This document shows positions 33,376 through 41,986 of a DNA stretch of 64,000 nucleotides, piece by piece (the stretch's first letter is position 1; every line of letters starts with the position of its first letter). Under the pieces are notes generated by a model that was not told the DNA's origin, ran no database searches, and saw only the letters and a list, made by a program, of their open reading frames with translations. Source of the stretch: Nonomuraea montanisoli (GTDB lineage Bacteria; Actinomycetota; Actinomycetes; Streptosporangiales; Streptosporangiaceae); NCBI RefSeq assembly GCF_013363975.1, contig NZ_JABWGN010000003.1, positions 186,001 through 250,000 of the forward strand. The letters run 5' to 3'. The translations under genes and the position numbers were made by a program.

Positions 33376-33622
33376 CGGGAGCGTACTGATCGGCGACCGG
33401 CGCGGCGCGGAATTCCACGAGCGTGTCGGCCCTTCCGGCGAGCCGGAGGGGGCTTCGCGCCCATACCTGCCACCCCAGGTCATGCCCGTGCCGGGCGCTG
33501 ACCGAAACCCCGCACCGGACGGCATCATGCGCACGATGAGGATCAGGCATTCGTCATGAGACGACGGTGGACGGCCACGGCGCGTTGGTGGCGGTGTGCG
33601 TGAAGGCCATGGGTGCGCGCGG

Positions 33623-34921
33623 CTAGAGCGGTGGCAGGCGTTCGCTGTAGAGCCAGGACATGAAGAAGGCGTCCAGCGGCTCGGCCGTGTAGCGGGCGGC
33701 GAGCTCGGTGAAGCGACCGGTCGTGACGACGCCGTGGCGATAGACCTCGGTCCATTCGCGCAACACCGACCGGAACGCGGGATCGCCGAGCACGCGGCGC
33801 AGGGCGTGCAGGGTGAGCGCGCCCCGCTTGTAGACGCGGTCGTCGAACAGCCGCTTCACCCCGGGGTCCGCCAGCGTGAAATCGAGCGGTCCGGCCGCGA
33901 GCCTGGCATGCCAGCGCCTGGCGTGGGCTTCGGCGCTCTCCCCGCCGGACTCCTCCGACCAGAGCCATTCCGCGTAGGCCGCGAAGCCCTCGTGCAGCCA
34001 GATGTCACGCCAGTGGGCCAGCGTGAGGCTGTTGCCGAACCACTGGTGCGCCAGCTCGTGCGCGACCAGCCGCTCCTCCCCCAGGAGGTTGGCGCCGAAG
34101 ATCGACATGCCCTGCGCCTCGACGGGGATCTCCAGGTCGTCCTCGGTCACGACCACGACGTACTCCTCGAACGGGTAGCGCCCGAACCAGTCGGTGAACA
34201 CCCGCATCATGAGATCCTGGCGGCCCAGGGCGAGCCGGGCGCGGGTCAGCGACTCGGCAGGCGCCGCCACCCGCTGCGGCACCTCTCCCGGCAGGTCGGC
34301 GACCTGGTAGCGGCCGATCTGCGCGCTCGCGAGGTACGAGGCCATCGGCGCGCGCTCACGGAACTCCCACGTCGTGCGGGAGCCCGCCCGGCGGGTGGAC
34401 ACCAGCCTCCCGTTGCACACGACCGTGTACGGCGACGGCGTCGTCACCGCGATCCGGTAGGTCGCCTTGGCGGACGGCCGGTCGTTGCACGGGAACCACG
34501 ACGGGGCGCCGATCGGCTGACCGGCCACGATCGCGCCGTCCTCCAGCTGGTCCCAGCCGAGCCCGCCCCAAGGGCTGGGCACGGGCCGCGGATTGCCCGA
34601 GTAGCGGACCTCCAGCGTGAACTCCCGGCCCTCCGCCAGCCAGCGGCCCGGGATGACGCGCAGCTTCTGACCGCGGAGCGTGTGCCTGGCCCGTTCCCCG
34701 TTCACGAGCACCTGCCCGACGTTGAACGGCCCGAAGTCCAGCAGCACCTGGTTCAGCGGCTCGGCCGCCACCGCGACGAGCCGGGCGGTGCCGGCCAGCC
34801 GGTTGGGGCCCGGCCGGTAGTCCAGTTCGAGGTCGTAGTGCTTGACGTCGTATCCGTCATCGCCGTGGTCGGGGAAGTAGCGGGTGCCCGGTGCCACTGT
34901 CCTCCCATCGACGCCGCTCAT
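33623..34921 (-). CDS. M1 family zinc metallopeptidase, coupled to the Pls-like synthetase
   Basis: The 432-residue protein has the zinc site HELAH at 288-292 and the third ligand Glu311 in LHEGFAAY, the exact M1 spacing, after an N-terminal beta-sandwich that begins YDVKHYDLELDYRPGPNRL. The exopeptidase GAMEN motif is not intact: its place reads EAQGMSIFG. It is shorter than aminopeptidase N because the C-terminal helical domain is missing. It has no signal peptide, so it acts inside the cell or leaves by another route. The ATG overlaps the stop of the Pls-like gene (ATGA). Aminopeptidase-type enzymes are known to degrade epsilon-poly-L-lysine in producers, so a trimming or self-protection role is plausible. 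Confidence 0.88.
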   Translation of the reverse strand: MSGVDGRTVAPGTRYFPDHGDDGYDVKHYDLELDYRPGPNRLAGTARLVAVAAEPLNQVLLDFGPFNVGQVLVNGERARHTLRGQKLRVIPGRWLAEGREFTLEVRYSGNPRPVPSPWGGLGWDQLEDGAIVAGQPIGAPSWFPCNDRPSAKATYRIAVTTPSPYTVVCNGRLVSTRRAGSRTTWEFRERAPMASYLASAQIGRYQVADLPGEVPQRVAAPAESLTRARLALGRQDLMMRVFTDWFGRYPFEEYVVVVTEDDLEIPVEAQGMSIFGANLLGEERLVAHELAHQWFGNSLTLAHWRDIWLHEGFAAYAEWLWSEESGGESAEAHARRWHARLAAGPLDFTLADPGVKRLFDDRVYKRGALTLHALRRVLGDPAFRSVLREWTEVYRHGVVTTGRFTELAARYTAEPLDAFFMSWLYSERLPPL

Positions 34922-37900
34922 GCGGCCTTGTGCCAGACGGCCACCGGGTTGCCGTACCACCGGGTCCGCGCGGGCAGCGACTCACCCCGCATCACCAGGG
35001 ACGCGGGGCCGATCGTGGTGTTGCTCCCGACCGTGGCCGCGGGCAGCACCACCCCGTGCGGGCCGAGCGTGGATCCCTCAGCCAGCTCGACTGTATCGAT
35101 GCTCATGACGCGATCATGGAACAGGTGGGTCTGAAGCACGCAGCCCCGGTTGACCGAGGTACCGTCACCCAGGCTGACCAGGTCGATCTCCGGCAGCCAG
35201 TACGTCTCGCACCACACGCCGCGGCCGACCTCGGCGCCGAGCGCGCGCAGCCAGGCGTTGAGCGCCGCCGTACCGAGCCACGGGGTGGCGAACCAGGGCG
35301 CGGCGAGCACCTCGATGAAGTTGTCCGCCAGCTCGTTGCGCCACACGAACGAGCTCCACAGCGGCCGGTCGCCCGCCCGGATCCTGCCCATGAGCGCCCA
35401 TTTGGCGGCCACCGCCACCGCGGCCGCGACGAACCCGGCACCGGCCAGCACGACGCCGCCGAGCAGCGCGGCGACGCCGAATCCCGCCACGCCCGCGATC
35501 CACATGAGCGTCATGACCACGAGCGTGGCCAGCCCGGCCGTCGCAATCGCGGGGACCACCCGGCACGCCTCGACCAGGGCGCGAGCCACCTTGAGGCGGC
35601 GCGGCGGGTCGTAGGTGCGGCTGGTGTCGCCGCTCTGGGCGGTCCTGCGCAGCTTCACCGGCGGCATCCCCAGGTAGGACGATCCGGCCTTGGCCTTCTT
35701 CGGGGCCGCCGACAGCACGCCGACCAGCCCGTCCTTGGGCACCTTGCGGCCGGGCGCGGTCATGCCCGAGTTGCCGACGAACGCCCGCTTGCCGATCCGC
35801 ACATGGTCGATGCGCATCCAGCCGCCCGCCAGCTCGTACGGCGCGACCTTGGTGTCGTCGGCCAGGAACGCGCCGTCGCCCACGACGGTCATCGACGGCA
35901 GCGCGAGCACCGTGGACAGCTCGACGTCGCGCCCCACCGTCATGCCCAGCGCCCGCAGCCACAGCGGCGTGATCGCGCTGGCGTACAGCGGGAACAGCCA
36001 CACCCGGGCCATCGCCATCAGCCGCTCGGTCGCCCACGCCTGCCATGCCGTACGGCTGTGCACGGGGTAGGTGCCGGAGCGGAGTCCGATCGCCAGCGAC
36101 CGCACGGACACCAGCAGCAGCAACGCCATCGACACCATCGACGCCACGGTGGCCGGCGGCACGCCGGCCGGCCCCATCGAGACCACGATGGCCAGTCCGG
36201 GGAGCGCCGCGATCGCCGGGATCATGCTCAGCACCAGCGCCGACAGGCCGTAGAACACGCTCCAGCGGCGGTGGCGGGCCGGCCGCTCGGCCGAGCGTGC
36301 CGTCGCCTTGCCCCTGCGCACGGCCGGCGCGCCCGCCCAGCGCTGCCCGCCGGGGACGGGACCGTTCACCGAGGAGCCGGGAGCGATCTGGGCGTTCTTC
36401 CCGATGCGGGCGCCGGGCAGCAGGGTCGAGCGGGCGCCCACGGTGGCCCCGGCCCCCACCCTGATCTCGCCGATCCTGAGCAGATCGCCGTCCAGCCAGT
36501 AGCCCGACAGGTCGACCTCCGGCTCGACGGCCGCGGCCTTGCCCAGCCTGAGCATGCCGGTGATCGGCGGCAGCGTGTGCAGGTCGGCGTCCTGCCCGAC
36601 CTGCGCGCCGAGCGCCCTGGCGTAGTAGGTGATCCACGGCGCGGCGGCCAGGCCGCCGACGCCGAGCCCCGCCGCCAGCTGCTCGGCGAACCACAGGCGC
36701 AGATGCGTGGCGCCCCCGCGCGGATATGTGCCGGGCCGCAGGCCGCGCAGCAGCAGCCGGGCCGCGCCGGCCGCCAGTGCGAGCCGCCCGAACGGCATCA
36801 GGAACAGCAGCACGCCCGCGACGACCCACCACCACGAGACGGCGGTGACCCCGGCGAGGTTGCCCAGCGCGGCCGCCCCGGTGACCCAGGGCATGGCGCG
36901 CACCGTCAGCAGCGGCACCATCAGCGCCGTCTGGAGCAGCGCGGCCCGGCGCGGCATCGGGGTCACCTTGCGGTCGGTCGCCGTGGGCGCCTCGAGCGCT
37001 TCCAGCCGTGTCGTCAGGCCCCTGAGCGTCGGGTGATCGTACAGATCGGTGACCGCGACGGCCGGATACCGCGTGCGCAGCAGCGACACCAGCCTGGCCG
37101 CCGCGAGACTGGTGCCGCCGGAGGTGAAGAAGTCCGCCTCCGGCCCGCTGACCTGGTCGCCGAGCACCTCCTGCCACTGCTCGGCGAGCCAGCGTTGCGT
37201 GCCGTCGAGCTCTGTGCCGTCGGGGCGCGTCGGGGTGTCGCCGGCGATCGGCCAGGGCAGCGCGTCCCTGTCGATCTTCCCCGACGTGCGGGTGGGCAGG
37301 TGGTCCACGATCGCCAGGCGCGGCACGAGCGCGGCCGGAAGCACGGCGCCGAGCTGCTCCCGCGCCCGCGCGAGATCGAACTCGTCCGTCACCACGAGAT
37401 AGCCCACCAGAAGCTGGTGGCCCGACCTGGTCGTCCTGACCGCGGCCGCCCCGCCTCCGACTCCGGGCAGAGCCTGCAGCGCCGCGTCGACCTCGCCCAG
37501 CTCGATGCGGCGCCCGCCGAGCTTGATCTGCTCGTCGGCCCGTCCCACGAAGACGAGGCCCTCGGGGTCGGCCACGACCAGGTCACCGGTGCGGTAGGCG
37601 CGCCCCCAACCGAGCGATGCGAGCGGCGCGTACTTCTCCCTGTCCTTGTCGGCATCGAGGTATCGGGCCAGTCCGACGCCCCCGATGACCAGCTCGCCGG
37701 TCTCCCCCATCGCCACGGGCCGGCCATCGGCGCCCACGACGGCGAGGTCCCAGCCGGTCAACGGCAGACCGATCCTGACGGGTTCGTCCTTGCGGAGCGG
37801 CGCGGCGCAGGCCACCACGGTGGCCTCGGTCGGCCCGTAGGTGTTCCACACCTCGCGGCCCTCGACACTGAGGCGCTCGGCCAGCTCGGGCGGGCAGGCC

Positions 37901-38697
37901 TCGCCGCCGAAGATCAGCAGCCGGACGTCCGCGAGCGTCTCGACCGGCCACAGAGCCGCCAGCGTCGGTACGGTCGACACCACCGTGATCTCGCGCTCGA
38001 CCAGCCAGGGCCCCAGGTCCATCCCGGTACGCACGAGCGCTCGCGGAGCGGGCACGAGGCAGGCGCCATGGCGCCAGGCCAGCCACATCTCCTCGCACGA
38101 GGCGTCGAAGGCGACCGACAATCCGGCCAGGACGCGGTCACCCGGCCCGATCGGATCGCTCCGGAGGAAGAGCCCCGCCTCGGCGTCCACGAACGCGGCG
38201 GCGCTGCGATGGCTGACCGCGACGCCCTTGGGCTTGCCCGTCGACCCGGACGTGAAGATGATCCAGGCGTCGTCGTCCGGCAGCGGCGGCCGGGCTCGGG
38301 AGTCGGTCGGCCGGCGCACGGTCAGCGAGCGGTGCGCGCCGACGACCGCGCAGACGCCGGCCTCGTCGAACACGAGCTCGGCCCGCTCGTCCGGGTCGTC
38401 CGCGTCCACGGGGACATAGGCGGCCCCGGCCGCCAGGATCCCTAAGACGGCGACATAAAGATCCACCGTGCCGGACGGCACGCGGACGCCGACCCGCTCC
38501 CCCGGCCCGATCCCCGCCTCACCGAGCGTGTCGGCGAGGTACGCCACCTCTTTGCTCAGCTGCGCGTAGTCGAGAGCGGTCACACCGTCATCGAGCGCGG
38601 GCGCGTCAGGGTGCGTCCCGGCCGTCTGTTTCAGGATGTCCACCAGTGTTCTGGCGGGCGGTGTCGCGGCTTCGGACAGGAAGACGGCGTTCGCCAC
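34918..38697 (-). CDS. Pls/PosA-type membrane NRPS (poly-amino-acid synthetase-like)
   Basis: The 1259-residue protein has an adenylation domain at about 10-505 (core IIFTSGSTGKPKGVAVSH, NTYGPTEAT, TSGKIDRDALP), a carrier domain at about 520-595 (4'-phosphopantetheine Ser in DFFTSGGTSLAA), then six membrane helices alternating with three left-handed beta-helix, acyltransferase-like domains. This is the layout of epsilon-poly-L-lysine synthetase Pls, with no ordinary condensation or thioesterase domain. Aligning the binding pocket by eye to GrsA gives DAESIGTVVK, close to lysine codes such as BacB module 1. The N-terminus offers TTG (38700) or GTG (38697); AGGTGA favours the GTG. Lysine is inferred; ornithine or a diamino acid is possible. 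Confidence 0.9.
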   Translation of the reverse strand: MANAVFLSEAATPPARTLVDILKQTAGTHPDAPALDDGVTALDYAQLSKEVAYLADTLGEAGIGPGERVGVRVPSGTVDLYVAVLGILAAGAAYVPVDADDPDERAELVFDEAGVCAVVGAHRSLTVRRPTDSRARPPLPDDDAWIIFTSGSTGKPKGVAVSHRSAAAFVDAEAGLFLRSDPIGPGDRVLAGLSVAFDASCEEMWLAWRHGACLVPAPRALVRTGMDLGPWLVEREITVVSTVPTLAALWPVETLADVRLLIFGGEACPPELAERLSVEGREVWNTYGPTEATVVACAAPLRKDEPVRIGLPLTGWDLAVVGADGRPVAMGETGELVIGGVGLARYLDADKDREKYAPLASLGWGRAYRTGDLVVADPEGLVFVGRADEQIKLGGRRIELGEVDAALQALPGVGGGAAAVRTTRSGHQLLVGYLVVTDEFDLARAREQLGAVLPAALVPRLAIVDHLPTRTSGKIDRDALPWPIAGDTPTRPDGTELDGTQRWLAEQWQEVLGDQVSGPEADFFTSGGTSLAAARLVSLLRTRYPAVAVTDLYDHPTLRGLTTRLEALEAPTATDRKVTPMPRRAALLQTALMVPLLTVRAMPWVTGAAALGNLAGVTAVSWWWVVAGVLLFLMPFGRLALAAGAARLLLRGLRPGTYPRGGATHLRLWFAEQLAAGLGVGGLAAAPWITYYARALGAQVGQDADLHTLPPITGMLRLGKAAAVEPEVDLSGYWLDGDLLRIGEIRVGAGATVGARSTLLPGARIGKNAQIAPGSSVNGPVPGGQRWAGAPAVRRGKATARSAERPARHRRWSVFYGLSALVLSMIPAIAALPGLAIVVSMGPAGVPPATVASMVSMALLLLVSVRSLAIGLRSGTYPVHSRTAWQAWATERLMAMARVWLFPLYASAITPLWLRALGMTVGRDVELSTVLALPSMTVVGDGAFLADDTKVAPYELAGGWMRIDHVRIGKRAFVGNSGMTAPGRKVPKDGLVGVLSAAPKKAKAGSSYLGMPPVKLRRTAQSGDTSRTYDPPRRLKVARALVEACRVVPAIATAGLATLVVMTLMWIAGVAGFGVAALLGGVVLAGAGFVAAAVAVAAKWALMGRIRAGDRPLWSSFVWRNELADNFIEVLAAPWFATPWLGTAALNAWLRALGAEVGRGVWCETYWLPEIDLVSLGDGTSVNRGCVLQTHLFHDRVMSIDTVELAEGSTLGPHGVVLPAATVGSNTTIGPASLVMRGESLPARTRWYGNPVAVWHKAA

Positions 38698-38862
38698 CAA
38701 GGCTCACCTCACACGTCGACGATGCGGGCCCTGGTCGACGACTCGTACGCGTCGCAGCCCCTCGCGGCGCTCCCCACGCCGCCGAGCCTTCAACGATCGC
38801 AAAGAACGCGGATATTTCCCAATCCGCGGCCACGTCGGCAAGGTCACACTCGCCGCCAAAAC

Positions 38863-38908
38863 GTCAACCAGCGGTTGACGCCATAAACATCGTCAACCTA
38901 TGGTTGAC
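38863..38908 (+). promoter_or_regulatory. Twin palindromic operators over the Clp_N gene promoter
   Basis: GTCAACC-N3-GGTTGAC occurs twice, perfectly, at 38863-38879 and 38892-38908, centres 29 bases apart. The first contains TTGACG (38875-38880), a -35 element; the second contains TATGGT (38899-38904), a -10 element; the spacer is 18. The transcript would start at the ATG at 38911. A protein bound to both sites would block the promoter completely. Confidence 0.7.
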
Positions 38909-38910
38909 GC

Positions 38911-39687
38911 ATGGATCAGATCGTTCGTCTAGGCGAACTCATCAATGCGATCAAGAGCCGTCACCCCGACGGCGACCCGCTGGAGCAGCTCACCGACGCC
39001 GTCGTGCTCGGCGAGCAGCTCGGCGAAGTGGCCGACCACCTGATCGGCCATTTCGTCGACCGGGCCCGGCACGCCGGCGCCTCCTGGACCGACATCGGGC
39101 GCAGCATGGGCGTGACCAAGCAGGCCGCGCAGAAGCGCTTCGTGCCCAAGGAGACCTCGCTCGCCGAGGACCTGCGCTCGTACGGGCGCTTCACCGACCG
39201 CACCCGGGCCGTCATCGTGGCGGCGCAGGGCCTCGCCCAGAGCAGCGGGGCGGGCCACATCGAGCCGGAGCACCTCGTGCTCGGGCTGCTGAGCGTGCCG
39301 GAGTGCCTGGCCGTGCGCGTGATGGAGGCGCTCGGCGCTCCGCCCGACACGGTGCGCCAGGCGATGGGGGCCTTCACGCCCGCCGGTGAGGCGTCGGGGG
39401 ACGCCTCCGCGACCGCGCCCGGCGCGGGCCCGGAAGGCGGGGCCGCCGAGGGGCCGCCGTTCTCCGCGCAGTCCAGGAAGGCGCTGGAGCTGACGCTGCG
39501 CGAGGCGCTGCACCTCGGGCACAACTACGTCGGCACCGAGCACGTGCTGCTGGGCGTGCTCTCGCTCGGCGAGGGCCCGGCGGCGCATCCCGTCGCGACG
39601 GTGCTCGAAGGGCTCGGCGTGCGGAAGGAAGCGGCGGAGCGCGAGATCAAGGAACGCCTGGCCCGCATCCTCCGCGACCGCACCTGA
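38911..39687 (+). CDS. Clp N-terminal-domain protein with HTH
   Basis: The 258-residue protein has an HTH-like segment near residues 50-70 (ASWTDIGRSMGVTKQAAQKRF) followed by two Clp_N repeats (from about 92, FTDRTRAVIVAAQGLAQSSG...HIEPEHLVLGLL; and from about 183, FSAQSRKALELTLREALHLGHNYVGTEHVLLGVL). No AAA+ module follows, so it is not a ClpC unfoldase. The Clp_N repeats may bind adaptors or unfolded ends, with the HTH reading DNA. The two operators over its own promoter suggest autoregulation. Divergent from the Pls-like gene, so it may also influence that promoter. Confidence 0.85.
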   Translation: MDQIVRLGELINAIKSRHPDGDPLEQLTDAVVLGEQLGEVADHLIGHFVDRARHAGASWTDIGRSMGVTKQAAQKRFVPKETSLAEDLRSYGRFTDRTRAVIVAAQGLAQSSGAGHIEPEHLVLGLLSVPECLAVRVMEALGAPPDTVRQAMGAFTPAGEASGDASATAPGAGPEGGAAEGPPFSAQSRKALELTLREALHLGHNYVGTEHVLLGVLSLGEGPAAHPVATVLEGLGVRKEAAEREIKERLARILRDRT

Positions 39688-39744
39688 CCGGGCGCCAGGG
39701 CGCTCTCCTCCTCCGGATCCTTGCGAGAACTCTCGGAGTGCGGC

Positions 39745-40971
39745 CTACGCGGGCGCCAGGGGGGTCGAGGCCGGGGCCGGGAGGAGGCGGGGGCTCGGGG
39801 CCGGGCTCCGGGTGATCCGGCGCAGCAGGGCGTGCAGGCCGAGGGAGGTGCGGGGCGGCCCCGGGGTCTCCCAGCGGGGGCACGGGCCCTCGCAGCGGAT
39901 CAGCCGCCCGTACAGGCCGATGCGGGTCCGGCCGGGGCCGGGGTGGAGGAAGGCCAGGTCCGCGCCGTCCTGTCCCGCCCGCGTCAGGGCGGCGCGCATC
40001 TCCGGCGACCAGTACGCGTCCCACCCGGGCGACACCACCGCCAGCGCGCCGCGCAACGCGCCGGGGGTGAGGTCCACGCTGGTCAGGTACGCCAGAGGCG
40101 CGCCGCTCCGCTCGGCCATGGCGACGGCGCGCCGCTCGTAGGCGGTGAAGAAGTCCGCGCCCGTCCCGTCGTAGGGCCGGTCGAACGTCACCTTCGGCGC
40201 CTGCGTCCCGCCCTCCGCGAGGTCCCGTCCTCCCCACCGGTTGTGGGCCTGCCAGGTGGTGACCGCGTTGACGAGCACCACGCGGCCACGCGCCGACGAG
40301 GAGCGCACGGTGATCGGCACGTACCGGCCGCCGCCCGTGGACGCATCCAGCCGGACCAGGTAGGCGCCCTCCCGCCAGCCGGTGGTGTCCACGGTCAGCG
40401 ACGGCTTCCAGTGGGCGGCCGTCACCATGCCCCCGACCGTGAGCGGCTCGGCCTGCCGCGCCCCCGGGACGTTCCCCGACCGCCACACCAGCTCGGGCCG
40501 GACGCCCATCCGGAAGGCCCGCGCGGTGAAGGCGGGCGCGGTCGTGGACACCAGCAGCCGGAACCGCTCGCCCGGCAGCACGCTGACCCGGTCGGCGTAC
40601 CCTTCGATCTCGTGCTCGCCGCCCTGGGCGCCGACGCGCCACGCGGCCCGCCGGACCTGCCGGCGCCCCGGAACCGGGCCGGCGGCCCCGGCGCCCGTCC
40701 CCGGGTCCGCGCCCTTGTCCGCCATCGCCCCCTCGCCTGGTCCAGGGCCGGATGCCGCCGCGCCCGGAGGCGCGGTCCCGGCGGCGGTCGGGGGCGGGGC
40801 GGCGGCGGGCGTGGGACGCGAGCCGGGCGGCACGGCAGCGGCGCCGCAGCCGGCGACCGGCGCCAAGGCCAGCGCCAGGGCGAGCCCGGCCGCCGGGAGC
40901 CTGAGTGCCCGCGAAGGGCGCGGCGGGACGCGGCGGGACGAGGGCGCCGACGCGCCCGGGGAGGTACGCAC
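39745..40971 (-). CDS. Putative lipoprotein of the N,N-dimethylformamidase large-subunit type
   Basis: The 408-residue protein has an N-terminal signal with lipobox APVAGC (Cys42), a Pro/Ala/Gly-rich spacer to about 105, then two domains: a beta-sandwich (EGYADRVSVLPGERFRLLVSTTA) and an alpha/beta domain with VVLVNAVTTWQAHNRWGG, VTFDRPYDGTG, FFTAYERRAVAMAERSG and LAVVSPGWDAYWSPEMRAAL. This last block resembles the C-terminal domain of the N,N-dimethylformamidase beta subunit, found in many actinobacterial exported proteins of unknown role. The final 70 residues are Pro/Arg-rich and match that domain poorly, so the end may be eroded. Amidase activity should not be assumed. Confidence 0.65.
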   Translation of the reverse strand: MRTSPGASAPSSRRVPPRPSRALRLPAAGLALALALAPVAGCGAAAVPPGSRPTPAAAPPPTAAGTAPPGAAASGPGPGEGAMADKGADPGTGAGAAGPVPGRRQVRRAAWRVGAQGGEHEIEGYADRVSVLPGERFRLLVSTTAPAFTARAFRMGVRPELVWRSGNVPGARQAEPLTVGGMVTAAHWKPSLTVDTTGWREGAYLVRLDASTGGGRYVPITVRSSSARGRVVLVNAVTTWQAHNRWGGRDLAEGGTQAPKVTFDRPYDGTGADFFTAYERRAVAMAERSGAPLAYLTSVDLTPGALRGALAVVSPGWDAYWSPEMRAALTRAGQDGADLAFLHPGPGRTRIGLYGRLIRCEGPCPRWETPGPPRTSLGLHALLRRITRSPAPSPRLLPAPASTPLAPA

Positions 40972-41052
40972 GGAATCCCATCGTCACGACCCCGCCCCCG
41001 CGAGCCGGCCACTTGACCGACTCCTTACGGCCCCACGGCCCACCCAGGACCG

Positions 41053-41955
41053 TCACACCGGCAGGACGCAGCCCGGGCTCTCCACCTCGTACGCCTCCCC
41101 CGTCGGCACCGGCACCCCGTCCTCCAGCGCGAACACCGTCACCACGTTCGCGTTCTGGTTGGCCACGTACATCCGGTCGCCGTCGATGGCGAAGTGGCGC
41201 GGCCAGGCGCCGCCGGACGGCACCTCCGCCACCGTCGTCAGGTCGCCGGCCCGCAGCACGGAGATCGTGTCCGGCCCCCGGTTGGCCACGTAGACGTGGT
41301 CGCCGTGCACCTCCAGGTGGGACGGCTGGTTGCCGGAGCCCGCCGCCGAGGCCGGTCCGGTGAACCGCGTGTCGCCGTCGATGGCCGTGACGACCCCGTC
41401 CAGCTCCCCCACCACGTACAGCCGCGACCCGGCGAAGGCCATGTGGCGCGGGCCGGTGCCGGGCGGCAGGCGCAGCGGCTCCAGGGGCTCGCCGTCGAGC
41501 GTGTAGCGGCGGATCTCGTCGGTGCCGAGATCGCTGATGTGCAGGACGTCCTCGTGGAAGACCGCCTGGTGGGCGTGCGGGCCCTCCTGGCGGTCGGCGA
41601 CGGGGCCGGAGCCCTCGTGGCGCAGGGCGGTCGCCGGGCCGGTGAAGGCGCCCCGCTCGTCCAGGCGGTGGATGCTCGCGGTGCCGTCGCCGTAGTTGGC
41701 GACGGCGAGCAGCGTGCCGGACGGGTGGACGGCCACGTGGCACGGCGTGTGCCCCTCGCTGGGGCGTTCGGCCAGCGGCGACAGGCCGCCCTCGGCCCGG
41801 AACGCGGTGATCCACCCCTGCGCCAGCTCGCCCACCGCGTACAGCACCGGAAGGGCGGGATGGGCGGCCAGGAAGGAGGGCGAGGCGATGCGGGTCAGCT
41901 CCCCGTCACCCGTGACGATGCCCGGGCCGTATCCGCCGATGTACAGGTGCTTCAC
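41053..41955 (-). CDS. Lactonase-type seven-bladed beta-propeller protein
   Basis: The 300-residue protein has the YVTN/6-phosphogluconolactonase (Pgl-type) propeller: VKHLYIGGYGPGI at the start, CHVAVHPSGTLLAVANYGDGTAS, GPHAHQAVFHEDVLHISDLGTDEIRRY, RHMAFAGSRLYVVGELDG, PSHLEVHGDHVYVANRGPDTISV and RHFAIDGDRMYVANQNANVVTVF as successive blades. His/Glu/Arg at the central cavity (HAH, RH) fit a lactonase, but many relatives have other substrates. The GTG at 41955 begins at the first strand; the frame upstream overlaps the divergent MarR-GNAT gene. Confidence 0.82.
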   Translation of the reverse strand: MKHLYIGGYGPGIVTGDGELTRIASPSFLAAHPALPVLYAVGELAQGWITAFRAEGGLSPLAERPSEGHTPCHVAVHPSGTLLAVANYGDGTASIHRLDERGAFTGPATALRHEGSGPVADRQEGPHAHQAVFHEDVLHISDLGTDEIRRYTLDGEPLEPLRLPPGTGPRHMAFAGSRLYVVGELDGVVTAIDGDTRFTGPASAAGSGNQPSHLEVHGDHVYVANRGPDTISVLRAGDLTTVAEVPSGGAWPRHFAIDGDRMYVANQNANVVTVFALEDGVPVPTGEAYEVESPGCVLPV

Positions 41956-41986
41956 GAAAAGCGTCCTCTCATGGTTGACTGGAGCA

